64,000 nt of DNA from Polyangiaceae bacterium. GTDB lineage: Bacteria; Myxococcota_A; Polyangia; Polyangiales; Polyangiaceae. This document shows positions 33,891 to 42,060 of the stretch, in pieces; position 1 is the stretch's first letter, and each line of letters begins with the position of its first letter. The position numbers were made by a program, and so were the translations under genes. The stretch covers positions 1 through 64,000 of the forward strand of contig JADLEQ010000048.1 in NCBI GenBank assembly GCA_020846005.1. Direction: 5' to 3'. The notes under the pieces are model-generated. The model made no database searches and was not told the origin of the DNA. It was given only the letters and a program-made list of their open reading frames with translations.

Positions 33891-35822
33891 GTGCGTCACT
33901 CCTTGGCAGTGTGGTTCGCCGGGGCCGCCGCGTGCGTGTCCGCGTGCGCCGGGCCCTCGACCACCGACTCGGCCGCCGGGCGCGCCGACCCGATCATCGG
34001 CGGCACCCTCGAGACGCAGCACGGCGCCGTCATGGCGTTGGTGCGCTACGCCGGCGCCAACTCCGGCGCGTGCTCGGGCACCGCGATCGCGCGCGCCGGC
34101 TCGACCGGCTGGCTGCTCACCGCCGCGCACTGCGTGGAGCCGCAGGACGCCTCCGACCCGGGCCCGACGCCGTCTGAGCTCACGGTGCTGCAGGGGGCCG
34201 ACTACGCCTCGGGCGGGGCGATCGCGTACGCGGTGACGGACTTCACGATCCACCCCGCCTACCAGTTCGTCGCCGGCAGCCCGTACGACTTCGCGCTCGT
34301 CCGCTTCACCGGCGCCGGGTCGTCGACACCCACCGTCCCGATCCTCCGCGCGGCGGAGGACACCCTCGGCGTCGGGACCTCGCTCCGGCTGTACGGCTTC
34401 GGCAAGACGAGCGACTCCGACACCACGAACTCGCGGCGCTGGTCCCTCACCAAGTCGGTGAGCGAGCTCTATCCGCTGCTCGTCGGCTGGTCGCAGGCCG
34501 GCACCGGCACGTGCCAGGGCGACAGCGGCGGCCCCGGGATCGTCACCGTGGGCGGCCAGGAGCGCGTCGCGAGCGTGACGTCGTACCACGTCGGCGCCAA
34601 CTCCTGCCTCGGGTACGAGGCGTACGGCGGGCGCGTGAGCGCGGTGGAGGAGTTCATCGACGGCGTCCTCGGCGGGACGGACGCCGGCACCACGCCGACC
34701 TGCGACGAGTGCATCCAGGCGACCACGAGCGGAGTCGGCGCGTGCATGAGCGCGGTGAACGCGTGCCAGGGCGCCGCCGAGTGCAGCGCGCTCTGGAGCT
34801 GCCTCGCCGCGTGCACGGCGGGCGACGACGTGTGCGAGCAGGGCTGCGTGACGACGCACTCCGCGGGGGTGGCGCTCTACGGGGCGATCTACGACTGCCT
34901 GTGCGAGTCGCAGAACTGCGCCCTCGCGTGCGCGGACTCGACCTGCCGGCAGTCGTGCGGCCTGGCGTTCTCGGGGACGTGCGGCGACTGCATCGAGGCG
35001 CGTTGCTGCGTGGAAAACTCGGCTTGCGAGGCGGACGCGACCTGCCCGTCGTGCTTCGTGGCGTCGCCCCCCGCCGCCTGCGACACCAACGTCGCCTCGG
35101 ACGATCTCGGCGCGTGCGTCACGATGAAGTGCTGGCGCGAGTGCGATTTCGGCCAGTGCGGGCTCGGGTCGTCGAGCGCCGCCTGCCAGGGCTGCTTCGA
35201 GGCGAGCTGCTGCGCCGAGACGACCGCCTGCACCGAGGATCGCGCGTGCCTCGACTGCGCGACGGGAGGCGGGACCAACTGCGGGAGCCAGCCGCTCTAC
35301 CAGGCGTTCTCGGACTGCTTGGCCCAGCATTGCGCCTCGCCCAGCACCTGCAACTGGGGCGGCGGCGGGGGCACGGGCGGAACGAGCGGGGGCACGGGCG
35401 GCACGGGCGGCGGTACGGGGGGGGTGGCCTCGGGGGGTACGGGAGGAGCGGCCGCGGCCGGGGGCGGCGGCACGGGAGCGACCGGCGGCGCGGGCGTGGG
35501 CGGTGGCGCGGGCGTGGGCGGCGGCGCGGGCGTGGGCGGCGGCGCGGGCGTGGGCGGCGGCGCGGGCCCCGACGGCGGGACCGCGGGCGGCGCCGGCGGC
35601 TCGAGCGGCCTCGCCGACGCGGGCGGAGACGGCCCCGGGTTCTGGGGCTCGGGGAGCGACGGCGGGTGCGCGTGTCGTGCGGCGGGTCAGGCCCAAGCGT
35701 CCGCCGCCGGCTGGATCGGCCTCGCGCTCGCCGCGGCGGCCGGCCTCGGCAGGCGGCGGGTTCGGCCGCGGTGGGCTCCGCGACCCGCGGCGCGCCACGG
35801 AGCGCGCGTGCAGCGTCGATGA
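33891..35822 (+). CDS. Secreted S1 (trypsin-like) protease with Cys-rich region, Gly linker and MYXO-CTERM-like tail
   Basis: 643 residues from GTG 33891; TAGAAA lies exactly 6 nt before it, which favours this over GTG 33885. Signal peptide ends VSAC. IIGGTLETQHG (~35) is the mature-protease start; triad His80 (LLTAAHC), Asp133 (SPYDFALV), Ser212 (CQGDSGGP). Residues ~265-480 hold dozens of Cys in C-x-x-C repeats (CDECIQATTSGVGAC; CGDCIEARCC). A Gly/Thr linker with GAGVGG repeats follows, then GCACRAAGQ, a hydrophobic stretch and an Arg cluster (GLGRRRVRPR): the MYXO-CTERM sorting arrangement for surface display in myxobacteria. The basic tail is longer than usual. Confidence 0.88.
   Translation: MRHSLAVWFAGAAACVSACAGPSTTDSAAGRADPIIGGTLETQHGAVMALVRYAGANSGACSGTAIARAGSTGWLLTAAHCVEPQDASDPGPTPSELTVLQGADYASGGAIAYAVTDFTIHPAYQFVAGSPYDFALVRFTGAGSSTPTVPILRAAEDTLGVGTSLRLYGFGKTSDSDTTNSRRWSLTKSVSELYPLLVGWSQAGTGTCQGDSGGPGIVTVGGQERVASVTSYHVGANSCLGYEAYGGRVSAVEEFIDGVLGGTDAGTTPTCDECIQATTSGVGACMSAVNACQGAAECSALWSCLAACTAGDDVCEQGCVTTHSAGVALYGAIYDCLCESQNCALACADSTCRQSCGLAFSGTCGDCIEARCCVENSACEADATCPSCFVASPPAACDTNVASDDLGACVTMKCWRECDFGQCGLGSSSAACQGCFEASCCAETTACTEDRACLDCATGGGTNCGSQPLYQAFSDCLAQHCASPSTCNWGGGGGTGGTSGGTGGTGGGTGGVASGGTGGAAAAGGGGTGATGGAGVGGGAGVGGGAGVGGGAGVGGGAGPDGGTAGGAGGSSGLADAGGDGPGFWGSGSDGGCACRAAGQAQASAAGWIGLALAAAAGLGRRRVRPRWAPRPAARHGARVQRR
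35487..35558 (+). repeat. Four 18-bp tandem repeats in the protease linker
   Basis: Units GGCGCGGGCGTGGGCGGY at 35487, 35505, 35523 and 35541 code GAGVGG; three are identical and one differs at the last base. A degenerate fifth follows. Likely to vary in number by slippage. Confidence 0.85.
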
Positions 35823-35846
35823 AGTGTCGGTGGAGTCGGCGCCCGG

Positions 35847-35872
35847 GGCTGGCAATTCTCCGGAATCCAGCC
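35847..35872. terminator. Hairpin between protease and DUF362 genes
   Basis: GGCTGG (35847-35852) pairs with CCAGCC (35867-35872), and inside it ATTC (35855-35858) pairs with GAAT (35863-35866) around TCCG, with a 2-nt bulge. It begins 25 nt after the protease stop. No T-run follows, so it could be a terminator helped by Rho or an RNA-stability or leader element for the next gene, which has AGGAGC 6 nt before its ATG. Confidence 0.4.
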
Positions 35873-35904
35873 ACTCTCCCGCGGCGAGACCCCAGGAGCC
35901 CCCG

Positions 35905-37206
35905 ATGAAGCGTTCGAAAGTCGCCATCCTCCGCACCCGCCCGGCCACCGTCCTCGAGGACTACCACCGCGTGATGAACCTCGCGGGGTACCAGGAGGTC
36001 GTCGACCGCGCCGCGGACACCGCGCTCAAGGTCAACATCTCGTGGCATTTCTTCTACCCCGCCTCGAGCACCACGCCGTGGCAGCTCGACGGCGTCATCC
36101 GGGCGATGAAGGCAGACGGCTACGATCCTGGGCTCATCCACGCCTGCCACAACCGGACGGTCGTGATCGACGCGCACCTCGGCGAGCGGGAGAACAAGCA
36201 GGTCGACGTCGTCCGCGCGCATGGGCTGCGGAACGTCCACCTCTACGAGGGCGAGGAGTGGATCGACATCCGCGACGCCGTCGGTGACCTGACCCGGAAG
36301 TTCCTCTGCCTGAACGAGGTCTACCCGAAGGGCTTCTCGATCCCGCGCCGCTTCATCGGCGAGAACATCCTCCACCTGCCGACCGTGAAGACCCACATCT
36401 TCACCACCACGACCGGCGCGATGAAGAACGCCTTCGGCGGCCTGCTGAACGAGCACCGCCACTGGACGCACCCGGTCATCCACGAGACGCTGGTCGATCT
36501 CCTGATGATCCAGCAGAAGATCCACCGCGGCGTCTTTGCCGTGATGGACGGCACCTTCGCGGGGGACGGCCCGGGCCCGCGCTGCATGATCCCCCACGTG
36601 AAGAACGTGCTGCTCGCCTCGGCCGACCAGGTGGCGATCGACGCGGTGGCGGCGAAGCTCATGGGCTTCGACCCGATGCGCGACGTGAAGTTCGTTCGGC
36701 TCGCGCACGAGCAGGGGCTCGGCGTCGGCGACCCGCGCGACATCGAGATCGTCGGGGACGTGGACGCCGCCCAGGAGAACTGGCACTTCGACGGCCCCTT
36801 CAAGAAGATGACGTTCGCGTCGAGGAACCAGCACCGCATCTACTGGGGCCCGCTGAAGAAGCCCGTGGAGTGGTCGCTCAAGACGTGGCTCGCCCCGTGG
36901 GCGTACGTCGCGAGCGTCGCGTACCACGACGCCTACTGGTATCCCGTCCACGGCAAGCCGCACATCGAGGGGGCGCTCGGCAGCGAGTGGGGGCGCCTCT
37001 TCGCGAACTGGGGGCAGGTGCAGGCGGACGCCGCGGGCAAGGGCTTCCCGGACGTGGGCACCGCGCGCCACCACCTGGACAGGACGACGCTCCGTCATCT
37101 CGCGGAGAGCACGCGCCTCATCGGCATGGCGGTCACGGAGTCGCCCGAGGTGTCCGCGCGCCGGCGTCGCAAGGCGCAGGGCGGGCCCGGGCCGCACCCC
37201 GCCTGA
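35905..37206 (+). CDS. DUF362 domain protein
   Basis: 433 residues from ATG 35905 with AGGAGC as ribosome-binding site. Cytoplasmic. DUF362 pattern: KVAILRTRPATVLEDYHRV, ALKVNISWHFFYPASSTTPW, LHLPTVKTHIFTTTTGAMKN (the conserved K-T-H...G-x-x-K-N-x-F-G core), then VMDGTFAGDGPGPR and SADQVAIDAVAAKLMGFDP. In other organisms DUF362 is sometimes fused to ferredoxin domains; none here, and no Cys cluster is seen, so it should not bind Fe-S itself. Function unknown across the family. The C-terminal ~60 residues are basic. Genes on both sides are independent; a DUF2378 gene follows 65 nt later. Confidence 0.85.
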   Translation: MKRSKVAILRTRPATVLEDYHRVMNLAGYQEVVDRAADTALKVNISWHFFYPASSTTPWQLDGVIRAMKADGYDPGLIHACHNRTVVIDAHLGERENKQVDVVRAHGLRNVHLYEGEEWIDIRDAVGDLTRKFLCLNEVYPKGFSIPRRFIGENILHLPTVKTHIFTTTTGAMKNAFGGLLNEHRHWTHPVIHETLVDLLMIQQKIHRGVFAVMDGTFAGDGPGPRCMIPHVKNVLLASADQVAIDAVAAKLMGFDPMRDVKFVRLAHEQGLGVGDPRDIEIVGDVDAAQENWHFDGPFKKMTFASRNQHRIYWGPLKKPVEWSLKTWLAPWAYVASVAYHDAYWYPVHGKPHIEGALGSEWGRLFANWGQVQADAAGKGFPDVGTARHHLDRTTLRHLAESTRLIGMAVTESPEVSARRRRKAQGGPGPHPA

Positions 37207-37271
37207 GGCGGCCGGCGCGCGCCACGCGCGGATGCGGGTCCCGCCGGCGGTGCTACGCTTGGCGCTTCGCG

Positions 37272-37835
37272 ATGACGGCGCGCGATCCGAAGGTGAAGGG
37301 CCTGGCGTTTCGGTCGGTCCTGCGGGCGGTCGTGGCGCTGCGCGGCGAGGCCGCCGCCGAGGCCGCGCGACGCGCCATGCCGCCGGAGGTGGCCGAGGCC
37401 CTGCAGCGGGGGACGATCGTCGCGACGGGCTGGTACCCGATCGCCTGGTACCGGGAGATGTTCAGCGGCGTCGTGCGGGCGACCTCGGCCGAGCTGCCCC
37501 GCCAGATTGGCGCGGAGGCCATCAGCGCCGACCTGGCTGGCGTGCACAAGGCGCTCCTCCGGTTGTTGAGCCCGCAGACGGTGTACTCGCTCTCCAACCG
37601 CCTCTTCGGCAACTACTACGACACCGGGAGGGTCACCACGCTCGAGAACCGCCCAGGCTTCGTGCACGGCCGCGCGAGCGGCTGCGTGGGGTGGGACCGC
37701 AACATGTGGCAGGAGCTCGTCGGCGCCACCGAGCGGATCCTCGAGACCGCGGGTGCGCGGCACGTCCGGATCCGGGTGCTCGCCGGCGGGGGAGACGCCG
37801 ACGAGGCCTGCGAGATCGAGGCCCGCTGGAGCTGA
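37272..37835 (+). CDS. DUF2378/TIGR02265 family protein, intact copy
   Basis: 187 residues, cytoplasmic. Begins TARDPKVKGLAFRSVLRAVV; conserved centre TGWYPIAWYREMFSGV and LLSPQTVYSLSNRLFGNYYD; end with SGCVGWDRNMWQELVGATER and a beta-rich close (VRIRVLAGGGDADE). This family is largely limited to myxobacteria and occurs in many copies per genome; function unknown. TACGCT (37254-37259) 12 nt before ATG 37272 is the likely -10. A truncated paralogue lies at 40978. The stop is 8 nt from the end of the convergent outer-membrane protein gene. Confidence 0.85.
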   Translation: MTARDPKVKGLAFRSVLRAVVALRGEAAAEAARRAMPPEVAEALQRGTIVATGWYPIAWYREMFSGVVRATSAELPRQIGAEAISADLAGVHKALLRLLSPQTVYSLSNRLFGNYYDTGRVTTLENRPGFVHGRASGCVGWDRNMWQELVGATERILETAGARHVRIRVLAGGGDADEACEIEARWS

Positions 37836-37843
37836 CGTCCCGA

Positions 37844-38704
37844 TCAGTCGAAGGTCACGCCGAGCGAGATGCGGCCGGTGATCGTGAAAGGGTGGAGCGC
37901 GCCGTAGAGATCGCCGAGCTTGGTCGCGTCGCGGTCGAGCTTCACCAGGAGCTCCTCCTCGTCGCAGTTCCTCGTGGCGACCACGTCGGAGCCCGTCACG
38001 TCGGGGTTCCCGACGAAGCAGCGCCGCTCGCGCAGGAGCGCGTACTCGAGGCCGAGCCCGCCCGCGAGCGTGAACACCCCCCAGCGGCTCATCGAGCCGA
38101 TGTGGGCGAAGAACCGGCGCTCCGTCTCGTCCGTCTCGTCGAAGGTGCCGAGGTCGTCGCTCACCTTCCACGTGTAGGCGTAGTTGGTGAACCCCGCGCG
38201 GAGGACGTACCCCTCGAAAGCCTTGCCCCCGAGCCAGAAGCCGAGCCCGAGCGACGCGCCGGACATCGCGCCGATGCCGTCGCTGTGCTGGGTGATCTTC
38301 GTCTCGCTGCCGCGGTTGCCGGAGTACGGTGGCGACTCGGCCGTGACGAAGACGGGGACCAGCTCGACCGACATCCAGTCGAGCAGCCCCACCTCGAGCT
38401 CGAACCCGAGGCGCCCCTGGAGGAGCCAATTCAGCGGATCGACCCGCGCGGAGATCCCCGGCAGCTCGAGCTCGTCCTCCTCGGGCTTCTGGGGAGGCGG
38501 CGGGGGGGGCCCGTACTGCTGGGGGGGCGGCTGCCCGTAGTAGCCCGGGGGCGGCTGGCCGTAGCCCGGGGGCGGCGGCTGGCCGTAGCCCGGAGGCGGC
38601 GGCTGGCCGTAGCCGGGGGGCGGCGGCTGGCCGTACTGACCTCGGGCGGGGACGGCCGAGAGGAGCGTCACGACGAGCACGGCCGACCAGGCACCGAAGC
38701 GCAT
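37844..38704 (-). CDS. Outer-membrane beta-barrel-like protein with N-terminal Pro/Gly/Tyr repeats
   Basis: 286 residues from ATG 38704, with TATGCT 6 nt upstream (leaderless pattern). Signal peptide ending VPARGQ. Residues ~22-72 are repeats of YGQPPPPG. The rest alternates hydrophobic and polar residues in short strands (GRLGFELEVGLLDWMSVELV, GGKAFEGYVLRAGFTNYAY, FTITGRISLGVTFD) and ends in Phe-Asp, close to the terminal-aromatic pattern of outer-membrane barrels. A Cys pair (RRCFVGNP... RNCDEE) may form a loop disulfide. Exact family not recognised; such repeat-plus-barrel proteins are common in myxobacteria. Confidence 0.7.
   Translation of the reverse strand: MRFGAWSAVLVVTLLSAVPARGQYGQPPPPGYGQPPPPGYGQPPPPGYGQPPPGYYGQPPPQQYGPPPPPPQKPEEDELELPGISARVDPLNWLLQGRLGFELEVGLLDWMSVELVPVFVTAESPPYSGNRGSETKITQHSDGIGAMSGASLGLGFWLGGKAFEGYVLRAGFTNYAYTWKVSDDLGTFDETDETERRFFAHIGSMSRWGVFTLAGGLGLEYALLRERRCFVGNPDVTGSDVVATRNCDEEELLVKLDRDATKLGDLYGALHPFTITGRISLGVTFD
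38543..38640 (-). repeat. Tandem ~24-bp repeats coding YGQPPPPG
   Basis: Read on the minus strand, three near-identical 24-bp units code YGQPPPPG, followed by shortened variants (YGQPPPGY, YGQPPPQQ). Boundaries are approximate. They form the Pro-rich arm of the outer-membrane protein. Confidence 0.75.
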
Positions 38705-38757
38705 GGCGCCAGCATAGCGCGCCGCTCCGGCGATGGCACCCGCGCTCGCGGCCTGCG

Positions 38758-39780
38758 TCAGCCGGCGGTGAGCTGCTCGTAGAGCGCGACGTCCTCGGCA
38801 GATCCGCACACGAGCGGGGCGCGCTCGTGGATCGAGCGCGGGGTCACGTCCAGGACGCGCTGCCCCCGCCCGGTGATCGCGCGGCCTCCCGCCGCCTCGA
38901 CCAGCGCGGCGATCGGGTTCGCCTCGTAGAGGAGGCGCAGCTTCCCGTTCGCGCTCTTGGCGTCGTGCGGGTAGGCGAAGAGCCCGCCCTTCAGCAGCGT
39001 CCGGTGGACGTCCGCCACGAGCGAGCCCACGTACCGGTGGGAGTACGGCCGCCCGGTGGCGGCGTCCTTCGCCTTCACGTGGTCGAGGTATCGCCGGATG
39101 CCCGGGTCGAAGTGCGCCGTGTTGCCCTCGTTGATGGAGTACGTCGAGCCGCGCGGCGGGCAGCGGAGGTTCGGGTGCGAGAGGAAGAACTCCCCTGCGG
39201 AGGGATCCCAGGTGAACGCATGCGCTCCCTGCCCCGTCGTCAGCACGAGCACGGTCGACGACCCGTAGAGCACGTACCCCGCGGCGCAGAGCTCGCGGCC
39301 GGGGCGGAGGAAGCTCTCGGCCCGGACGGGGCCCGCCGCAGGGTCGTGCCGGAGGACGCCGAAGATGGTGCCGATCGACACCGCCACGTCGATGTTGCTC
39401 GAGCCGTCGAGCGGATCGGCGACGACGAGATACCCGGCGTCCGCGCGCTCGAAGACGAGCGCCTCCTCCAGTTCCTCGGAGACGAGCCCCGCGCACGTGC
39501 CGCGGTGCCGGAGCGCGGCGACGAGCGTGTCGTTGGCGAGCACGTCCATCTTCTGCACGCGCTCGCCCTGCACGTTGGTGTCTCCAGTGAGGCCGAGCGC
39601 GTCGGCGAGCCCGGCGCGCCGGACGCGGCCGGTGATGAGCTTGGCGGCGAGCACGATCTGATCGAGCAGCGCGGTGAACGCGCCCGTGGCGGCCGGCGCC
39701 TCGAGCATCCCCTCGAGCACGTGAGCTGCGAGCGTCATCCCGACGAGCTCGGCGTCGGTCCTCGGTCCTTCGGTCGTCAT
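38758..39780 (-). CDS. fbp: Fructose-1,6-bisphosphatase class I
   Basis: 340 residues from ATG 39780, with GAGAGGAG about 6 nt upstream. Removes the 1-phosphate of fructose-1,6-bisphosphate in gluconeogenesis. Signatures: VSEELEEAL and ADPLDGSSNID (metal-binding Glu/Asp, with the Asp-Pro-Leu-Asp-Gly-Ser-Ser core), GTIFGVLR, YGSSTVLVLTTG, SINEGNTAHFD, YVGSLVADVHRTLLKGGLF and KLRLLYEANPIAALVEAAGG with the family's catalytic GKLRLLYE...P. Full length, no odd residues seen. Upstream reading into the neighbouring promoter is not coding. Divergent from the nucleotidyltransferase gene. Confidence 0.95.
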   Translation of the reverse strand: MTTEGPRTDAELVGMTLAAHVLEGMLEAPAATGAFTALLDQIVLAAKLITGRVRRAGLADALGLTGDTNVQGERVQKMDVLANDTLVAALRHRGTCAGLVSEELEEALVFERADAGYLVVADPLDGSSNIDVAVSIGTIFGVLRHDPAAGPVRAESFLRPGRELCAAGYVLYGSSTVLVLTTGQGAHAFTWDPSAGEFFLSHPNLRCPPRGSTYSINEGNTAHFDPGIRRYLDHVKAKDAATGRPYSHRYVGSLVADVHRTLLKGGLFAYPHDAKSANGKLRLLYEANPIAALVEAAGGRAITGRGQRVLDVTPRSIHERAPLVCGSAEDVALYEQLTAG

Positions 39781-39882
39781 GGCGGCTCCTCTCGCCCCGA
39801 GGCTACCGGCCCCCGTCCCCGCGGTCCACGCCGCGCGAGCGGCCCTCCCTGGGCACGCCTGGAACGGTGGTAGACTGCGCCC

Positions 39883-40392
39883 ATGCCCGGATCCCTCGAG
39901 CGCATCCTCCACGCGCTCGAGGCCTCTGGAGTGCGCTACATCGTGGTCGGCGGCGTGGCGGTCGTCCTGCACGGGCACCTCCGAACGACGGCGGATCTCG
40001 ACCTCGTGATCGATCTCGAGCCCGCGAACGCGAGGAGGGCCATCGACGCGCTCGCGGGCCTCGGCTTCCGCCCCCGGGCGCCGGTCGCCGCCGAGGACTT
40101 CGCGCAGCCGGAGGTCCGCCGCGCCTGGATCGAGGAGCAGGGCTTGCAGGTCTTCTCGCTGTGGAACCCGTCGGCGCAGGAGTTCGAGGTGGATGTCTTC
40201 GCCAGCGAGCCGTTCGAGTTCGACCCCGCCTGGCGGCGGGCGGAGAGGGTCACGCTCGGCTCCACCGAGGCGGTCGTTGCGTCGATCGACGACCTCATCA
40301 CGCCGAAGCTGGCGGCAGGCCGGCCCGAAGATCTCAGAGACATCGAGGCGCTCGAGGCCCTTCGCGCGGCGCGGCGACAGGCACCGGCGTGA
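39883..40392 (+). CDS. DUF6036/AbiEii-like nucleotidyltransferase
   Basis: 169 residues. Nucleotidyltransferase core: VRYIVVGGVAVVLHGHLR (G-G-x-A-x-x-x-H-G) then TTADLDLVIDLEP with the Asp-x-Asp metal pair, and a later Asp (FEVDVFASEP). C-terminal helices with DLITPKLAAGRPEDLRDIEAL, the K-x-x-x-x-R-x-x-D-x-x-D pattern typical of this group. These proteins are often one half of toxin-antitoxin-like pairs. TAGACT lies 6 nt before ATG 39883, so a leaderless transcript. The next small gene overlaps by 4 nt (GTGA), consistent with a two-gene module. Confidence 0.8.
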   Translation: MPGSLERILHALEASGVRYIVVGGVAVVLHGHLRTTADLDLVIDLEPANARRAIDALAGLGFRPRAPVAAEDFAQPEVRRAWIEEQGLQVFSLWNPSAQEFEVDVFASEPFEFDPAWRRAERVTLGSTEAVVASIDDLITPKLAAGRPEDLRDIEALEALRAARRQAPA

Positions 40393-40592
40393 CGGACCGC
40401 CGAGCGCCGCCGCTCGCCAGCCCCGAGGGCTACGGTTGGGACCACGAAGCGAACCGGCGCCGGCAGCGGATCCGCGGCCTGGAGCTCACGCCCGCTGCGC
40501 GCCTGCGGTGGCTCGAGGAAGCGATGCGTGAGCTCTGGGGCGCGGCGCGGCGGGCGCGCCACGATGGCGCCTCGGAGCGGCGGGGTGGGTAG
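40389..40592 (+). CDS. Small partner protein of the nucleotidyltransferase
   Basis: 67 residues from GTG 40389, overlapping the upstream stop. Contains YGWDHEANRRRQRIRGLELTP-like text (from residue ~15) and RLRWLEEAMRELWGAARR, a helix with the W-L-E-E pattern seen in small proteins that accompany nucleotidyltransferases of this kind. Basic, no membrane segment. A role as antitoxin or accessory subunit is inferred from the overlap only. Confidence 0.6.
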   Translation: MTDRRAPPLASPEGYGWDHEANRRRQRIRGLELTPAARLRWLEEAMRELWGAARRARHDGASERRGG

Positions 40593-40977
40593 GGTACCCG
40601 CCGGCGATCGACGCGCTCCTCCGTGCGCTCCGCTCCCGGCTGGCGCGGGAGCAGCGCGGGGGAGCCGCGGGCCGCGCTCGCCGTCGCGGCTCCCCACCCG
40701 GCCCGCCCTGCACGACGACGCGCCGGCCGCCGCCCCCTCGCGGATCGAGGCGGCGTCGTTCAAGGACGAGCGCCTCGACCTGGTCTTCGCGGACCCCGTG
40801 CTCTGCTTCGTCCGGCCGAGCGGCGCGCCGTGCGGATCCGGGGTGGGCGGGAGTCCGGCGGCGGGGACGTGAGGAGCCGGGGCTCGGTGGGGCGGTCCGA
40901 GGGCCACCCAGCCGGCGCCGCCACGCGGCGGCCCACCGTGGTGCCACCGCCCGGCTGGCGCCATACTGTGCCTCGAG
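40593..40977. other. Intergenic stretch before the second DUF2378 gene
   Basis: No convincing gene. A + strand frame ending at 40872 contains protein-like text (FKDERLDLVFADPVLCFVRP) but begins in low-complexity Arg/Pro/Ala sequence and has no good start, so at most a gene remnant. TACTGT (40964-40969), 8 nt before ATG 40978, is the probable -10 element of the following gene. Confidence 0.4.
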
Positions 40978-41400
40978 ATGGGCGACCCCAAGGTGAAGGG
41001 CCTGGCGTTCCGCTCGGTGCTGAAGTCCCTCGAGGCGCTGCGGGGGCAGGCCGCCGTGGCCGCCGCGCTCGGCGCGATGGACCCGGAGGTCGCCGACGCG
41101 TACCGGCGCAACACGATCCTCGCCACGGGCTGGTATCCCATCGCGTGGTATCGCGAGGCGTTCCGAGCCATCGTCGCGACTACGTCGCCGGAGCTACCCC
41201 GCGCCATCGGCGCCGAGGCGATCCGCGCCGATCTCGACGGCGTGCACAAGCTCATGCTGCGCATGCTGAGCCCGGAGACGGTCTTCTCCCTCTCCTCCAA
41301 GCTCTTCGGGAAGTACTACGACACCGGCTCGCTCCGCATCGCCGAGGGGCGCAACGGCTTCACGCGCGCCGAGGCCGGCGGCTGCACGGGCTGGGACCTC
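40978..41400 (+). pseudogene. Second DUF2378/TIGR02265 gene, C-terminus lost
   Basis: The first ~140 residues closely follow the intact copy at 37272: DPKVKGLAFRSVLKSLEALR, TILATGWYPIAWYREAF, LSPETVFSLSSKLFGKYYD, ending GGCTGWD. There the likeness stops abruptly at about 41398. The frame stays open to 41928 but only as the antisense of a reverse-oriented gene remnant, so the last ~45 residues of the family are replaced by unrelated sequence. It keeps its own -10-like element and may still be transcribed. Marks a rearrangement boundary. Confidence 0.7.
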
Positions 41401-42060
41401 GGGAAAAAACGTCGCGCCGTTCACGCCCAGGCTCACGAAGTGGGCGCTCGTGCCGCACTGGAAGGTATCCCTCCCCCAATCGCGGGTGCCGCCGTCCGTC
41501 GCCAGCGTGACCACCACGCCGCCGTCGCTGCGGGCGTCGATCCCGTACGGCTCGCCGACGCCCGTGAGCAGGCGCGGCACGCCAGCTCCCGAGCGAGCGC
41601 CGGCCGCATCGTAACGCGCGCCCCCGCTTCCTGTCGCCACACCGCCCCCCACTGCCTGTCGCTCCGCCGCCCCCGGCCCCCGCCCCGGATGATGCCCCAC
41701 TTGGGACGCGCCCGCGCTGCCGGCCGACGCGTCGCCCCCGCCGGTGCCGGCGGACGCATCGCCTGCGGTGCCGCCGCCCCCCGCGGAGATGCAGCGCGAG
41801 TCGGCGCAGCGCTGGCTCACCGCGCAGTCGCGGTCCGCGACGCACTCGAGCCGGCAGCCCTCGGCGGCGCAGATCATCGGCTCGACGCAGTCGCTGTGGT
41901 AGACGCACGGGCGGCCGGCGTCCGGTGACGCTCCGCGGAGCTGGCCGCCCACCAACTCCTCGCGCTCGGCGCACCCGCCCGCCACGCAGACCTGACCGCC
42001 CAAGCAGTCGCGGTCTCCGCGGCATGAACTCCCGCCACGCGCGGCCCGCTCACGCGTCAC
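41401..42060 (-). pseudogene. Fragment of a Cys-rich surface/lipoprotein-type gene, truncated at both ends
   Basis: The minus-strand frame has coding character: Cys modules of the D-C-x-x-x-x-x-C-x-x-G-x-C kind (CRGDRDCLGGQVCVAGGC; HSDCVEPMICAAEGC; DRDCAVSQRCADSRC), then a Gly/Ala/Asp linker and the start of a repeat-like domain (IDARSDGGVVVTLATDGG, CGTSAHFVSLGVNGATFF). A signal peptide or lipobox, expected before such modules, is absent at 42060, and the other end runs into the DUF2378 fragment at ~41400. Best seen as a displaced internal fragment. Confidence 0.6.

Noticed and set aside
40528-40872. Possible 114-residue protein between the nucleotidyltransferase pair and the DUF2378 fragment
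   Set aside because: First 70 residues are low-complexity Arg/Pro/Ala, no start signal. Only the last ~30 residues look coding, perhaps a remnant.
40978-41928. Second DUF2378 copy as a complete 316-residue protein
   Set aside because: After GGCTGWD the text is antisense to a Cys-module gene fragment and has no family likeness, so only the first ~140 residues are real.
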